Below are positions 5,681 through 11,212 of a stretch of 11,212 nucleotides of DNA, piece after piece; the first letter of the stretch is position 1, and the number at the start of each line of letters is the position of its first letter. Under the pieces are notes generated by a model that was given only the letters and a program-made list of their open reading frames with translations, had not been told where the DNA came from and did not search any database. The position numbers and the translations under genes are program-made. The DNA comes from an uncultured Eubacterium sp. (GTDB lineage Bacteria; Bacillota; Clostridia; Lachnospirales; Lachnospiraceae). The stretch covers positions 1 through 11,212 of the forward strand of contig CANPET010000035.1 in the NCBI GenBank assembly GCA_947573465.1, written 5' to 3'.

Positions 5681-6006
5681 GAAATATAATTGATGAATAT
5701 GTTGAAGCAGTTAAAAATATATACGGGAGCAGTTTACAAAGAATTATTTTGTATGGTTCATATGCTCGTGGAGAAGCAACAGAATCATCAGATGTTGACA
5801 TTATGATTTTAGTGAATTTAGATGATCTGGAAATTAAGGAGTATTCGGATGAATTATCAAGCATTACATTTGATATAAATCTGGATAATGATTTAATGAT
5901 TATGCCGATTGTTAAAAACGAAGAACACTTTAAAAAGTGGATAAGTTCATATCCTTTTTATAGAAATGTGGAAAGGGAAGGAGTGGCATTATATGCAGTA
6001 CAGTGA
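5668..6006 (+). CDS. MntA-like minimal nucleotidyltransferase
   Basis: A 112-residue protein with the polymerase-beta nucleotidyltransferase fold: GSYARG (30-35), SSDVDI with Asp42 and Asp44 as metal ligands, and a likely third acidic residue in DLMIMP (Asp75). This is the usual length of stand-alone MNT proteins, which pair with HEPN toxins (type VII toxin-antitoxin) and transfer AMP to them. The ATG at 5668 is preferred over the upstream TTG at 5662 because the GTGAGG ribosome binding site fits it. The gene overlaps by 14 bases a short frame that may be the remains of the HEPN partner. Function by family: antitoxin. Whether a live toxin is present is doubtful. Confidence 0.88.
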   Translation: MSDVRNIIDEYVEAVKNIYGSSLQRIILYGSYARGEATESSDVDIMILVNLDDLEIKEYSDELSSITFDINLDNDLMIMPIVKNEEHFKKWISSYPFYRNVEREGVALYAVQ

Positions 6007-6145
6007 TATTGGAGATTTACTTGATTTGGCAGTACACCGATTGGATGTGACAAAAGAGGAGTTAGATGTGCTTAATATAAATCAGGGTACACCATATGGT
6101 AATATGGATAATATAGTAGAACATATTATACATGAGTTGCTGTGA
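5993..6145 (+). pseudogene. Short ORF overlapping the nucleotidyltransferase, possible HEPN remnant
   Basis: A 50-residue frame starts 14 bases before the nucleotidyltransferase stop, the coupling expected for a HEPN partner. Its start (DIGDLLDLAVHRLDVTKEELDVL) looks like the first helix of HEPN proteins, in which a helix with spaced Arg/Lys and Glu opens the domain. The rest (TPYGNMDNIVEHIIHELL) is too short, and the RX4-6H catalytic motif is absent. It could also be a small protein in its own right. The likeness is by eye only. Confidence 0.35.
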
Positions 6146-6170
6146 ATAAGGTGCACAAGGCTAAAAAAAA

Positions 6171-6199
6171 TTACGTATTGCTATAAAATAGTGTATAAT
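6171..6199 (+). promoter_or_regulatory. Promoter of the 6241 gene
   Basis: A perfect TATAAT (6194-6199) lies 17 bp from a weak -35 (TTACGT, 6171-6176), in an AT-rich gap after the HEPN-like fragment. This separates the 6241 gene from the nucleotidyltransferase unit. Confidence 0.5.
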
Positions 6200-6240
6200 G
6201 GAAAGGTAAAATAGATTGTGAAAATGAGAGGAGGTAAACA

Positions 6241-6516
6241 ATGAATAATTCAGAAGCTTTATTAAGTAGTGATGAAAAATTTACTATTTTTTCTTTTGGA
6301 AATTATGTGATTCGTTTTAAAGCTCCGTATTCTCTTGAAAAATACACAGAGATAAAAGAATGGAACAATGGCTATATTGTAGTAATGGCTAAATATAGGC
6401 ACAACACCGAAGATGAAGAAGAATATATAGATTTGGTTCCTATTTTAAAAGATTTATATATGGAACCGGAAGAGTTTTTAGAGCCTATTAAGAAAGTGAG
6501 GGTTGTATATGATTGA
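6241..6516 (+). CDS. Acidic hypothetical protein of 91 residues
   Basis: I do not recognise a named family. The protein is soluble and acidic with alternating beta-like strands (FTIFSFGNYVIRFKAP, GYIVVMAKYRH) and then a Glu-rich segment (NTEDEEEYIDLVPILKDLY) and EPEEFLEPIKKVRVVYD at the C-terminus. GAGGAGG precedes the ATG at good spacing. Its stop overlaps the start of the next frame (ATG at 6509), as in a two-gene module. The sequence reads like a complete protein, not a fragment. It may be the partner in a small toxin-antitoxin-like pair, by context only. Confidence 0.75.
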   Translation: MNNSEALLSSDEKFTIFSFGNYVIRFKAPYSLEKYTEIKEWNNGYIVVMAKYRHNTEDEEEYIDLVPILKDLYMEPEEFLEPIKKVRVVYD

Positions 6517-6521
6517 TGTTA
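6494..6521 (+). repeat. 28-bp gene-start repeat, copy 2
   Basis: Second copy of the segment at 5653-5680. Here it covers the end of the 6241 gene (codons for KVRVVYD and the stop) and the overlapping start of the next frame. It suggests the nucleotidyltransferase start was copied from, or recombined with, a gene pair of this type. Confidence 0.85.
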
Positions 6522-6646
6522 AAAAAATTGCAGATACAGCAGATGTTATTGTAAATGGTTATGCTTTTACTTCTAGCGACGGAAAATATAAAATTTTAAA
6601 TTTAAACCGTATTTTGTGTTATAGAATGTATGCATGTTCATGCTAG
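6509..6646 (+). pseudogene. Truncated small protein coupled to the 6241 gene
   Basis: A 45-residue frame begins MIDVKKIADTADVIVNGYAF, continues TSSDGKYKILNLN and ends in NRILCYRMYACSC, an implausible Cys-rich tail. The first 33 residues read like an ordinary protein N-terminus. Protein-like sequence then resumes in another frame at 6630, so the gene appears cut and joined to a foreign piece around 6600-6615, or frameshifted. It starts inside the 6241 gene (eight-base overlap), so it was once translationally coupled to it. Confidence 0.5.
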
Positions 6647-6839
6647 TGACCGTAAATTAACAGAGGCTGGTTCGGCAAAGTTCTTTGTTAAGGATGATGG
6701 AGATACAGTTGTTCAAAATAGAGGGTTATTAAATGATAGAGAATTAAGAAAGATTCAGGAATTTATAAAAGAAAACTATCGTGAAATGTATCTTAAATGG
6801 GCATCATATAGTGATGAAGGTTTTTATGGAGATAAATAA
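6630..6839 (+). pseudogene. DUF4160-like protein, 5' truncated
   Basis: A 69-residue frame opens MHVHASDRKL, then GSAKFFVKDDGD, NRGLLNDRELRKIQEFIKEN and YREMYLKWASY. The HVH motif, the Lys/Phe strand and the C-terminal helix pair ending in a W are features of DUF4160 proteins, found in small toxin-antitoxin-like operons. The usual N-terminal strand before HVH is missing and there is no ribosome binding site, so this is probably a fragment fused to the preceding broken frame. It may still be translated by coupling. The family match is by eye. Confidence 0.5.
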
Positions 6840-6853
6840 AGATATTATAAATA

Positions 6854-6885
6854 AATGCGCAAGTGGGAAATCTCACTTGCGCATT
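6854..6885 (+). terminator. Hairpin terminator after the island
   Basis: A perfect 12-base stem, AATGCGCAAGTG (6854-6865) with CACTTGCGCATT (6874-6885), around a small loop, then TTCTT. It follows the DUF4160-like stop by 14 bases and ends ten bases before the second deacetylase repeat. The T-run is short. Confidence 0.65.
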
Positions 6886-6894
6886 CTTACATCA

Positions 6895-7060
6895 CCCCAG
6901 GCTGCATCAAAGGAAAGGGCAACCTGTTTTTTGTCGGTCTGTACATTATAGATTGGAAGTTCTTTTGTAGCAGTAGAAGCAGTTAGTGCTTCCCATCCGT
7001 TTTTGAACAGATTTTCCTCATAATAATATGTAAGTCCAACGACCGCTAATAACACGCATA
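6895..7060. repeat. 166-bp direct repeat, copy 2 (orphan deacetylase fragment)
   Basis: A copy of deacetylase codons about 17-72 with neither the start codon nor the rest of the gene. It differs from copy 1 at one base (AAAAG against AAAGG). Homology stops abruptly at both ends: on the left just after the DAAWG codons, on the right one base before the regulator promoter region. It is a dead gene fragment on the minus strand. Recombination between the copies would delete about 2.5 kb with all the island genes. Confidence 0.95.
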
Positions 7061-7077
7061 GTTATCATAATTTAATC

Positions 7078-7108
7078 TTGACTCTAACGTTAGATCATAG
7101 TTTATGCT
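7078..7108 (+). promoter_or_regulatory. MerR-type promoter and operator
   Basis: TTGACT (7078-7083) and TATGCT (7103-7108) are 19 bp apart, the long spacer typical of promoters controlled by MerR regulators. A perfect 12-bp palindrome, TCTAACGTTAGA (7083-7094), lies in the spacer where a MerR dimer binds and untwists the DNA. The downstream gene is a MerR regulator, so autoregulation is likely. Confidence 0.75.
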
Positions 7109-7132
7109 ATGATTACACGAGGAGGAAGATCT

Positions 7133-7864
7133 ATGCGAACAGTAAATGAAGTAAGTAAATTAACAGGGGTAAGTATACGTACCCTACATTATTATGATAA
7201 GATTGGATTATTACATCCATCAAAAGTTACGGAAGCCGGGTACAGGTTGTATGACGATACAGCATTGGAAAGGTTACAACAGATTTTATTGTTTCGCGAG
7301 TTGGAGTTTCCGCTTAAGGAAATTCGAGAGATTCTGGATAGTGATAGATTTGACAGGAATAAGGCGTTAGAACAGCAGATTAAATTGCTGACCTTAAAAA
7401 AAGAACATCTGGAGAATCTTATCAGGTTTGCTCGTGGAATAAAACGAACAGGAGTAAAAAGTATGGATTTTAATGTATTTGATACCAAAAAAATTGATGA
7501 GTATTCAAAAAAAGCAAAGGAACAGTGGGGAAGAACAGAAGCCTATCAGGAATTCGAACAAAAAAATAGTGAGAAAAGCAGTGAGGAGATGGCGAAAATT
7601 TATCAGAACTTCATGCAGATTTTTATTGAGTTCGCTGGGATGAAAAGAAAAAGAACAGATAGCATTGAGGTACAGAGGCAGGTAAAAAAACTTCAAGATT
7701 ATATCTCTGAGCATTTTTATCAATGTACATCAGAAATACTTCAAGGTCTTGGAAAGATGTATTCTGGTGGTGGAGAGTTCACAAGTAACATTAACAAAGT
7801 ATGTGGAGAAGGCTGTGCAGAATTTGTAGCTGATGCCATTGAAATATATTGTAAGAAAGAATAA
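7133..7864 (+). CDS. MerR-family regulator with TipAS-like ligand domain
   Basis: A 243-residue activator. The winged helix-turn-helix (about 1-68) has TVNEVSKLTGVSIRTLHYYDKIGLL, GYRLYDD and FRELEFPLKEIREIL. A dimerising coiled coil follows (about 75-105), then a C-terminal TipAS-type domain (about 120-243; WGRTEAYQEF, GLGKMY, FVADAIEIYC). TipAS domains bind diverse antibiotics or small molecules and then activate the promoter. The start at 7133 is preferred because GAGGAGGAAG lies just upstream; an earlier in-frame ATG at 7109 would start inside the promoter. No efflux or resistance gene is adjacent, so the target may be elsewhere or only itself. Confidence 0.9.
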   Translation: MRTVNEVSKLTGVSIRTLHYYDKIGLLHPSKVTEAGYRLYDDTALERLQQILLFRELEFPLKEIREILDSDRFDRNKALEQQIKLLTLKKEHLENLIRFARGIKRTGVKSMDFNVFDTKKIDEYSKKAKEQWGRTEAYQEFEQKNSEKSSEEMAKIYQNFMQIFIEFAGMKRKRTDSIEVQRQVKKLQDYISEHFYQCTSEILQGLGKMYSGGGEFTSNINKVCGEGCAEFVADAIEIYCKKE

Positions 7865-7871
7865 TGTAATC

Positions 7872-7914
7872 AAAGTAAAAGGTCTGTGGCAGATTGCTAC
7901 AGACCTTTTACTTT
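7872..7914. terminator. Strong bidirectional terminator after the MerR gene
   Basis: A perfect 16-base stem (7872-7887 with 7899-7914, ending ACCTTTTACTTT) around an 11-base loop, with T-runs on the right and A-runs on the left. It lies eight bases after the stop codon. Confidence 0.85.
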
Positions 7915-8178
7915 ATATGTTAACACGGCAGATAACCTGCAGTGAGAATTGGTAGACGAAGTTATATGAATATTGTGCACGCTATTCATCACATAACCTC
8001 TATTGTTTGTTGTTACAGTTCAACTGTAATCATTGCTATGTTACAAAGTATAAAAGAAAATTGTGGTAAAACTGTGTTTAAAAAATAAACTAATTGTTAA
8101 GATGTTGTAAAAATAGTAAAAGCGTTATAAATCATGGTACTGTTGCAAGATATTCATCTCTAGTCAGACATAGCCCCT
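7915..8178. other. Non-coding stretch upstream of the trpB2 promoter
   Basis: About 260 AT-rich bases without a plausible gene on either strand. It contains a perfect palindrome (8013-8029) and the left half of an inverted repeat that spans the trpB2 -35 box. No tRNA-like or T-box-like structure could be recognised by eye. Confidence 0.5.
8013..8029. promoter_or_regulatory. 17-bp palindrome, putative operator
   Basis: TTACAGTT-C-AACTGTAA is a perfect inverted repeat with a single central base, 150 bp upstream of the trpB2 promoter. The TTACA...TGTAA form resembles operators of BlaI/CopY-type repressors, but no such gene is in the window. Confidence 0.4.
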
Positions 8179-8206
8179 TTGACTAAAAATAAAAATATGC
8201 TATTAT
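8161..8206 (+). promoter_or_regulatory. trpB2 promoter with overlapping inverted repeat
   Basis: TTGACT (8179-8184) and TATTAT (8201-8206) lie 16 bp apart. An inverted repeat, TAGTCA (8161-8166) and TGACTA (8180-8185), overlaps the -35 box, so a regulator binding there would block the promoter. Confidence 0.65.
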
Positions 8207-8262
8207 ATCATCAGAAATTATAACGAATTTACTTTAGTACAATATAAGGAGGACATATTTTT

Positions 8263-9648
8263 ATGGCAGATAAGAAAATTCCATATAAAATTTATTTAGA
8301 AGAAAGCGAGTTACCAAAACAGTGGTACAATGTGCGTGCTGATATGAAAAATAAACCGGCACCATTGTTAAATCCAGAAACATTAAAACCTATGACATTC
8401 GATGATTTGAGACCGGTTTTTTGTGATGAATTAATTAAGCAGGAGTTAGATGATACAACACCATATTTTGATATTCCAGAAGAAATACAGGATTTCTACA
8501 AGATGTATCGCCCGGCACCATTGGTAAGGGCATATTTTCTGGAAAAGGAATTAGATACACCGGCAAAGATTTATTATAAATTTGAGGGAAATAATACATC
8601 AGGAAGTCATAAACTGAACTCAGCCATTGCTCAGGCATATTATGCAAAGAAGCAGGGGTTAAAGGGTGTAACGACAGAGACAGGTGCAGGTCAGTGGGGA
8701 ACAGCGTTATCTATGGCATGTTCATACTTTAATTTGGATTGTCAGGTATATATGGTAAAGGTATCTTATGAGCAGAAACCATTCAGACGTGAAGTTATGA
8801 GAACTTATGGCGGATCAGTAACGCCATCACCATCCGATAAAACAGAGGTAGGAAGAAAGATTTTAAAAGAATTTCCGGGAACTACTGGAAGTTTAGGATG
8901 TGCCATCTCAGAGGCAGTGGAGGCAGCTACAACACAGGAAGGTTATCGTTATGTGTTAGGTTCTGTATTGTCACAGGTACTTCTTCACCAGACTGTTATT
9001 GGTTTAGAGACAAAGACCGCATTAGATAAATATGGAATTACACCGGATATTATTATTGGTTGTGCCGGAGGTGGTTCAAACCTTGGAGGTCTTATTTCCC
9101 CATTTATGGGTGAAAAGTTAAGAGGTGAGAAGGACTATAGAATTATTGCTGTAGAACCGGCATCCTGTCCAAGTTTGACTCGTGGTAAGTATGTTTATGA
9201 TTTCTGTGATACAGGAATGGTTTGTCCATTGTCAAAGATGTACACATTAGGAAATGGATTTATTCCATCAGCTAATCATGCAGGTGGTTTAAGATATCAT
9301 GGAATGAGTTCTATTTTATCACAGTTATATGATGATGGTCTTATGGAAGCTACCTCTGTGGAACAGACAGAAGTCTTTGAGGCGGCTACGAAATTTGCCA
9401 GAGTGGAAGGAATTCTTCCTGCACCAGAGAGTAGTCATGCAATCAGGGTTGCAATTGATGAAGCGTTGAAATGCAAAGAAACAGGAGAAGAAAAGACAAT
9501 CGTATTTGGACTTACTGGAACAGGCTATTTTGATATGTTTGCATATGAGAAGTTTAATGATGGAATAATGAGTGATTATATTCCAACAGATGAAGACTTA
9601 GCAAAGGGATTTGCAACAATACCAAATATTCCGGGACTTAATGAGTAA
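8263..9648 (+). CDS. trpB2: TrpB2-type tryptophan synthase beta-like PLP enzyme
   Basis: A 461-residue enzyme of the TrpB-like family (TIGR01415), longer at the N-terminus than classical TrpB. The PLP lysine is Lys117 in NTSGSHKLNSA, the acid-base glutamate is in ETGAGQWG (Glu139), and the phosphate-binding loop is CAGGGSNLGG (267-276). PEASS/PAPESSHA near the C-terminus and a GTGYFD motif complete the active site. It catalyses beta-replacement of serine (or, in some TrpB2 enzymes, phosphoserine) with indole to give tryptophan. It stands alone, without trpA or other trp genes, with its own promoter and an AGGAGG site, so it may salvage free indole. All key residues are intact. Confidence 0.93.
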   Translation: MADKKIPYKIYLEESELPKQWYNVRADMKNKPAPLLNPETLKPMTFDDLRPVFCDELIKQELDDTTPYFDIPEEIQDFYKMYRPAPLVRAYFLEKELDTPAKIYYKFEGNNTSGSHKLNSAIAQAYYAKKQGLKGVTTETGAGQWGTALSMACSYFNLDCQVYMVKVSYEQKPFRREVMRTYGGSVTPSPSDKTEVGRKILKEFPGTTGSLGCAISEAVEAATTQEGYRYVLGSVLSQVLLHQTVIGLETKTALDKYGITPDIIIGCAGGGSNLGGLISPFMGEKLRGEKDYRIIAVEPASCPSLTRGKYVYDFCDTGMVCPLSKMYTLGNGFIPSANHAGGLRYHGMSSILSQLYDDGLMEATSVEQTEVFEAATKFARVEGILPAPESSHAIRVAIDEALKCKETGEEKTIVFGLTGTGYFDMFAYEKFNDGIMSDYIPTDEDLAKGFATIPNIPGLNE

Positions 9649-9672
9649 ATGCATTTTGATATAAAAGTGATG

Positions 9673-9700
9673 TTGTAAAAATGTTAAAAAATGATATGAT
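9673..9700 (+). promoter_or_regulatory. Promoter of the subtilase gene
   Basis: TTGTAA (9673-9678) and TATGAT (9695-9700) lie 16 bp apart, about 120 bases upstream of the start codon. The message would have a leader of about 110 bases with a small GGGGTG/CACTCC hairpin just before the ribosome binding site. Confidence 0.5.
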
Positions 9701-9817
9701 GAATACATGGAAATGTGTTTTTTCAATGAGGAGAAGATTGGAAGAAAAAATCAATTTTAGCATGTACTTCTAACTGGGGTGCGGCACTCCTTAAAAAAAT
9801 GTTAGGAGGCAGAAAGT

Positions 9818-11212
9818 ATGGGAAGAAAAACATTTACAAAAGCATTAGCTGTAGTTCTTTCTTTGGCAATGATAGGTACTGTGAATCCTGTTATGGCAAA
9901 GGAAGAATTCAGCGTGAAAGAAACAAAAGAAGTAAAGAAAAACAAGAACTATGCAGAGGGACAGGCCATCATTATGTATGATAGTGCCAGTACATCTGCG
10001 AAAAGCAGAATGAGTAATGTATTAGGCAATGATATGGAGATTGCAGATACATACGTGTTTGAGCAAAGTAACCAGAATATAAAAGTGAGAAGTACCTCGC
10101 AGAAGAATAATTTATCGGTATCTCTTGTAAAATCTGATAAATATTCTACAGAAGAATTAATTAAAATTCTGAAAAAGAAAAGTGGCGTAAAGTATGCAGA
10201 ACCTAACTATAAAATAAAAAAGTTAGATTATAATGATACATATTATAAATATCAGTGGGCATTGAATAATAAAGGACAGAATGCCGGAATAGAAGGATTG
10301 GACATTAATGCGGACACAGATTTATTGGCGGATAAAGATAATAAGGAAAGAGTTATTGCATTAGTTGATACAGGAATTGACTATACCCATGAAGATTTAA
10401 AAGATATAGTTTGGAACAACCCATACAATAATAAAAAATTATATGGTGAGCATGGATACGATTTTATTAACAGTGATGCAGACCCTATGGATGATAATGG
10501 GCATGGCAGTCATTGTTCCGGAATTATGGCAGGCAAGTCAGATAATGGAGCAGGTATTGTCGGAACAGCTAAGAGTAACAATGTGAAAATTATGGGACTG
10601 AAAATCTTAGATGAAGATGGTTATGGATACGGAATGGAATCTGTCGGAGCCTATAATTATATCTATAAAGCACAGCAATTAGGTGTTAATATCGTAGCCG
10701 TTAATAACTCCTGGGGAGGCGCTGACGAAGAGGAGTCGGAGATTCTAAAAACATTAATTGATATGGTTGGTGAAAAGGGAGCTATTTCTGTGTGCGCAGC
10801 AGGAAATGAAGGAACCGATAATGATATGGTTGAATCTATTCCGGCGAATATTGACAGTGATTACGTAATTTCCGTTGCTGCATCAAACGAAAAAGATGAA
10901 CTGGCAGGTTTTTCTAACTATGGAAAGAAAAGTGTAGATATTGCGGCACCTGGAGCAGATATCTTATCATCCGTTTCATATGACTGCTTTAATCCGTCTA
11001 TTTATGAAAATGTATCAGAACTTTGTGGTACTTATTATGATTTTGATACAGCAAATCTTGTAAATACAATTGGTAAGGACGGTTATACGGGAAATGTGGC
11101 AGGAAATGGTGATGTTGCATATGGTATAAATTCAGATGGAGAAGGCAGTGCCACAGTGACAACTACAAATACACAATATTTTGGAGAAAAAAGTGATACA
11201 AACAAGTCGCTC
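9818..11212 (+). CDS. Secreted subtilisin-like serine protease (S8), 3' end outside the window
   Basis: The first 465 residues are in the window. There is a signal peptide (about 1-27, cleavage after VMA), an I9-type propeptide (about 45-135, ending VKYAEPNYKI) and then the catalytic domain. Asp184 lies in ALVDTGIDYTHEDL, His229 in DDNGHGSHCSGIMAG, and the oxyanion Asn330 in CAAGNEGT; DIAAPGADILSSVS follows at 374-387. In simple subtilases the catalytic Ser motif follows APG by about 20-30 residues. Here over 75 residues of other sequence follow without it, so an inserted domain probably separates them and the Ser lies beyond the window. AGGAGG precedes the ATG. It is probably exported and self-activated outside the cell or at the wall. 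Confidence 0.92.
   Translation, partial: MGRKTFTKALAVVLSLAMIGTVNPVMAKEEFSVKETKEVKKNKNYAEGQAIIMYDSASTSAKSRMSNVLGNDMEIADTYVFEQSNQNIKVRSTSQKNNLSVSLVKSDKYSTEELIKILKKKSGVKYAEPNYKIKKLDYNDTYYKYQWALNNKGQNAGIEGLDINADTDLLADKDNKERVIALVDTGIDYTHEDLKDIVWNNPYNNKKLYGEHGYDFINSDADPMDDNGHGSHCSGIMAGKSDNGAGIVGTAKSNNVKIMGLKILDEDGYGYGMESVGAYNYIYKAQQLGVNIVAVNNSWGGADEEESEILKTLIDMVGEKGAISVCAAGNEGTDNDMVESIPANIDSDYVISVAASNEKDELAGFSNYGKKSVDIAAPGADILSSVSYDCFNPSIYENVSELCGTYYDFDTANLVNTIGKDGYTGNVAGNGDVAYGINSDGEGSATVTTTNTQYFGEKSDTNKSL

Noticed and set aside
6873..7055. A 60-residue minus-strand gene
   Set aside because: It is the duplicated deacetylase fragment with a chance GTG start and no ribosome binding site.
7192..7723. 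Minus-strand frames within the MerR gene and in trpB2 (8435-8647)
   Set aside because: They are antisense shadows with no features of their own.
9799..9981. A 60-residue frame at the start of the subtilase
   Set aside because: It is an out-of-frame shadow of the subtilase signal peptide and propeptide; the subtilase frame has the better ribosome binding site and continues to the window end.

Overview
The window looks like a piece of a low-GC Firmicute genome, most likely a gut or anaerobic Clostridia (Lachnospiraceae-like). The signs are AT-rich codon use, strong AGGAGG-type ribosome binding sites, a PdaB-like polysaccharide deacetylase, a holin-like type I toxin, a TipAL-type MerR regulator, a TrpB2-type tryptophan synthase beta homologue and a secreted subtilase. 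The genus cannot be read from the sequence.

Left part (1 to about 4070): the right-hand end of a mobile element whose left end lies outside the window. It carries, all on the minus strand, a NERD-domain protein, an unlisted 31-residue holin-like toxin and an XRE repressor. A 27-bp imperfect inverted repeat lies downstream of each of these three genes, always in the same orientation, and a partial fourth copy sits at the window edge. A plus-strand promoter and terminator near the toxin would make an antisense RNA against the 3' part of the toxin message (type I toxin-antitoxin). Divergent from the XRE gene is a perfect sigma-A promoter. It leads through a long leader with tiny ORFs into a small basic protein and a large serine recombinase. 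The recombinase ends where a host polysaccharide deacetylase gene is cut, so the element appears to be inserted in that gene.

Middle part (about 4410 to 7060): a small accessory island bounded by two direct copies of a 166-bp piece of the deacetylase gene (165/166 identical). It holds a microbial-type poly(ADP-ribose) glycohydrolase/macrodomain protein, a MntA-like minimal nucleotidyltransferase with what may be a decayed HEPN partner, an unrecognised acidic protein, and a chimeric or broken gene ending in a DUF4160-like domain. The mixture of ADP-ribose and nucleotidyl-transfer chemistry, gene debris and repeats suggests a toxin-antitoxin or defence-type island in decay.

Right part (7061 to the end) looks like ordinary chromosome: an autoregulated MerR/TipAS regulator with a 19-bp-spacer promoter, a 400-bp regulatory intergenic region, a stand-alone trpB2, and the first 465 codons of a secreted S8 protease. 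The protease runs off the window before its catalytic serine.
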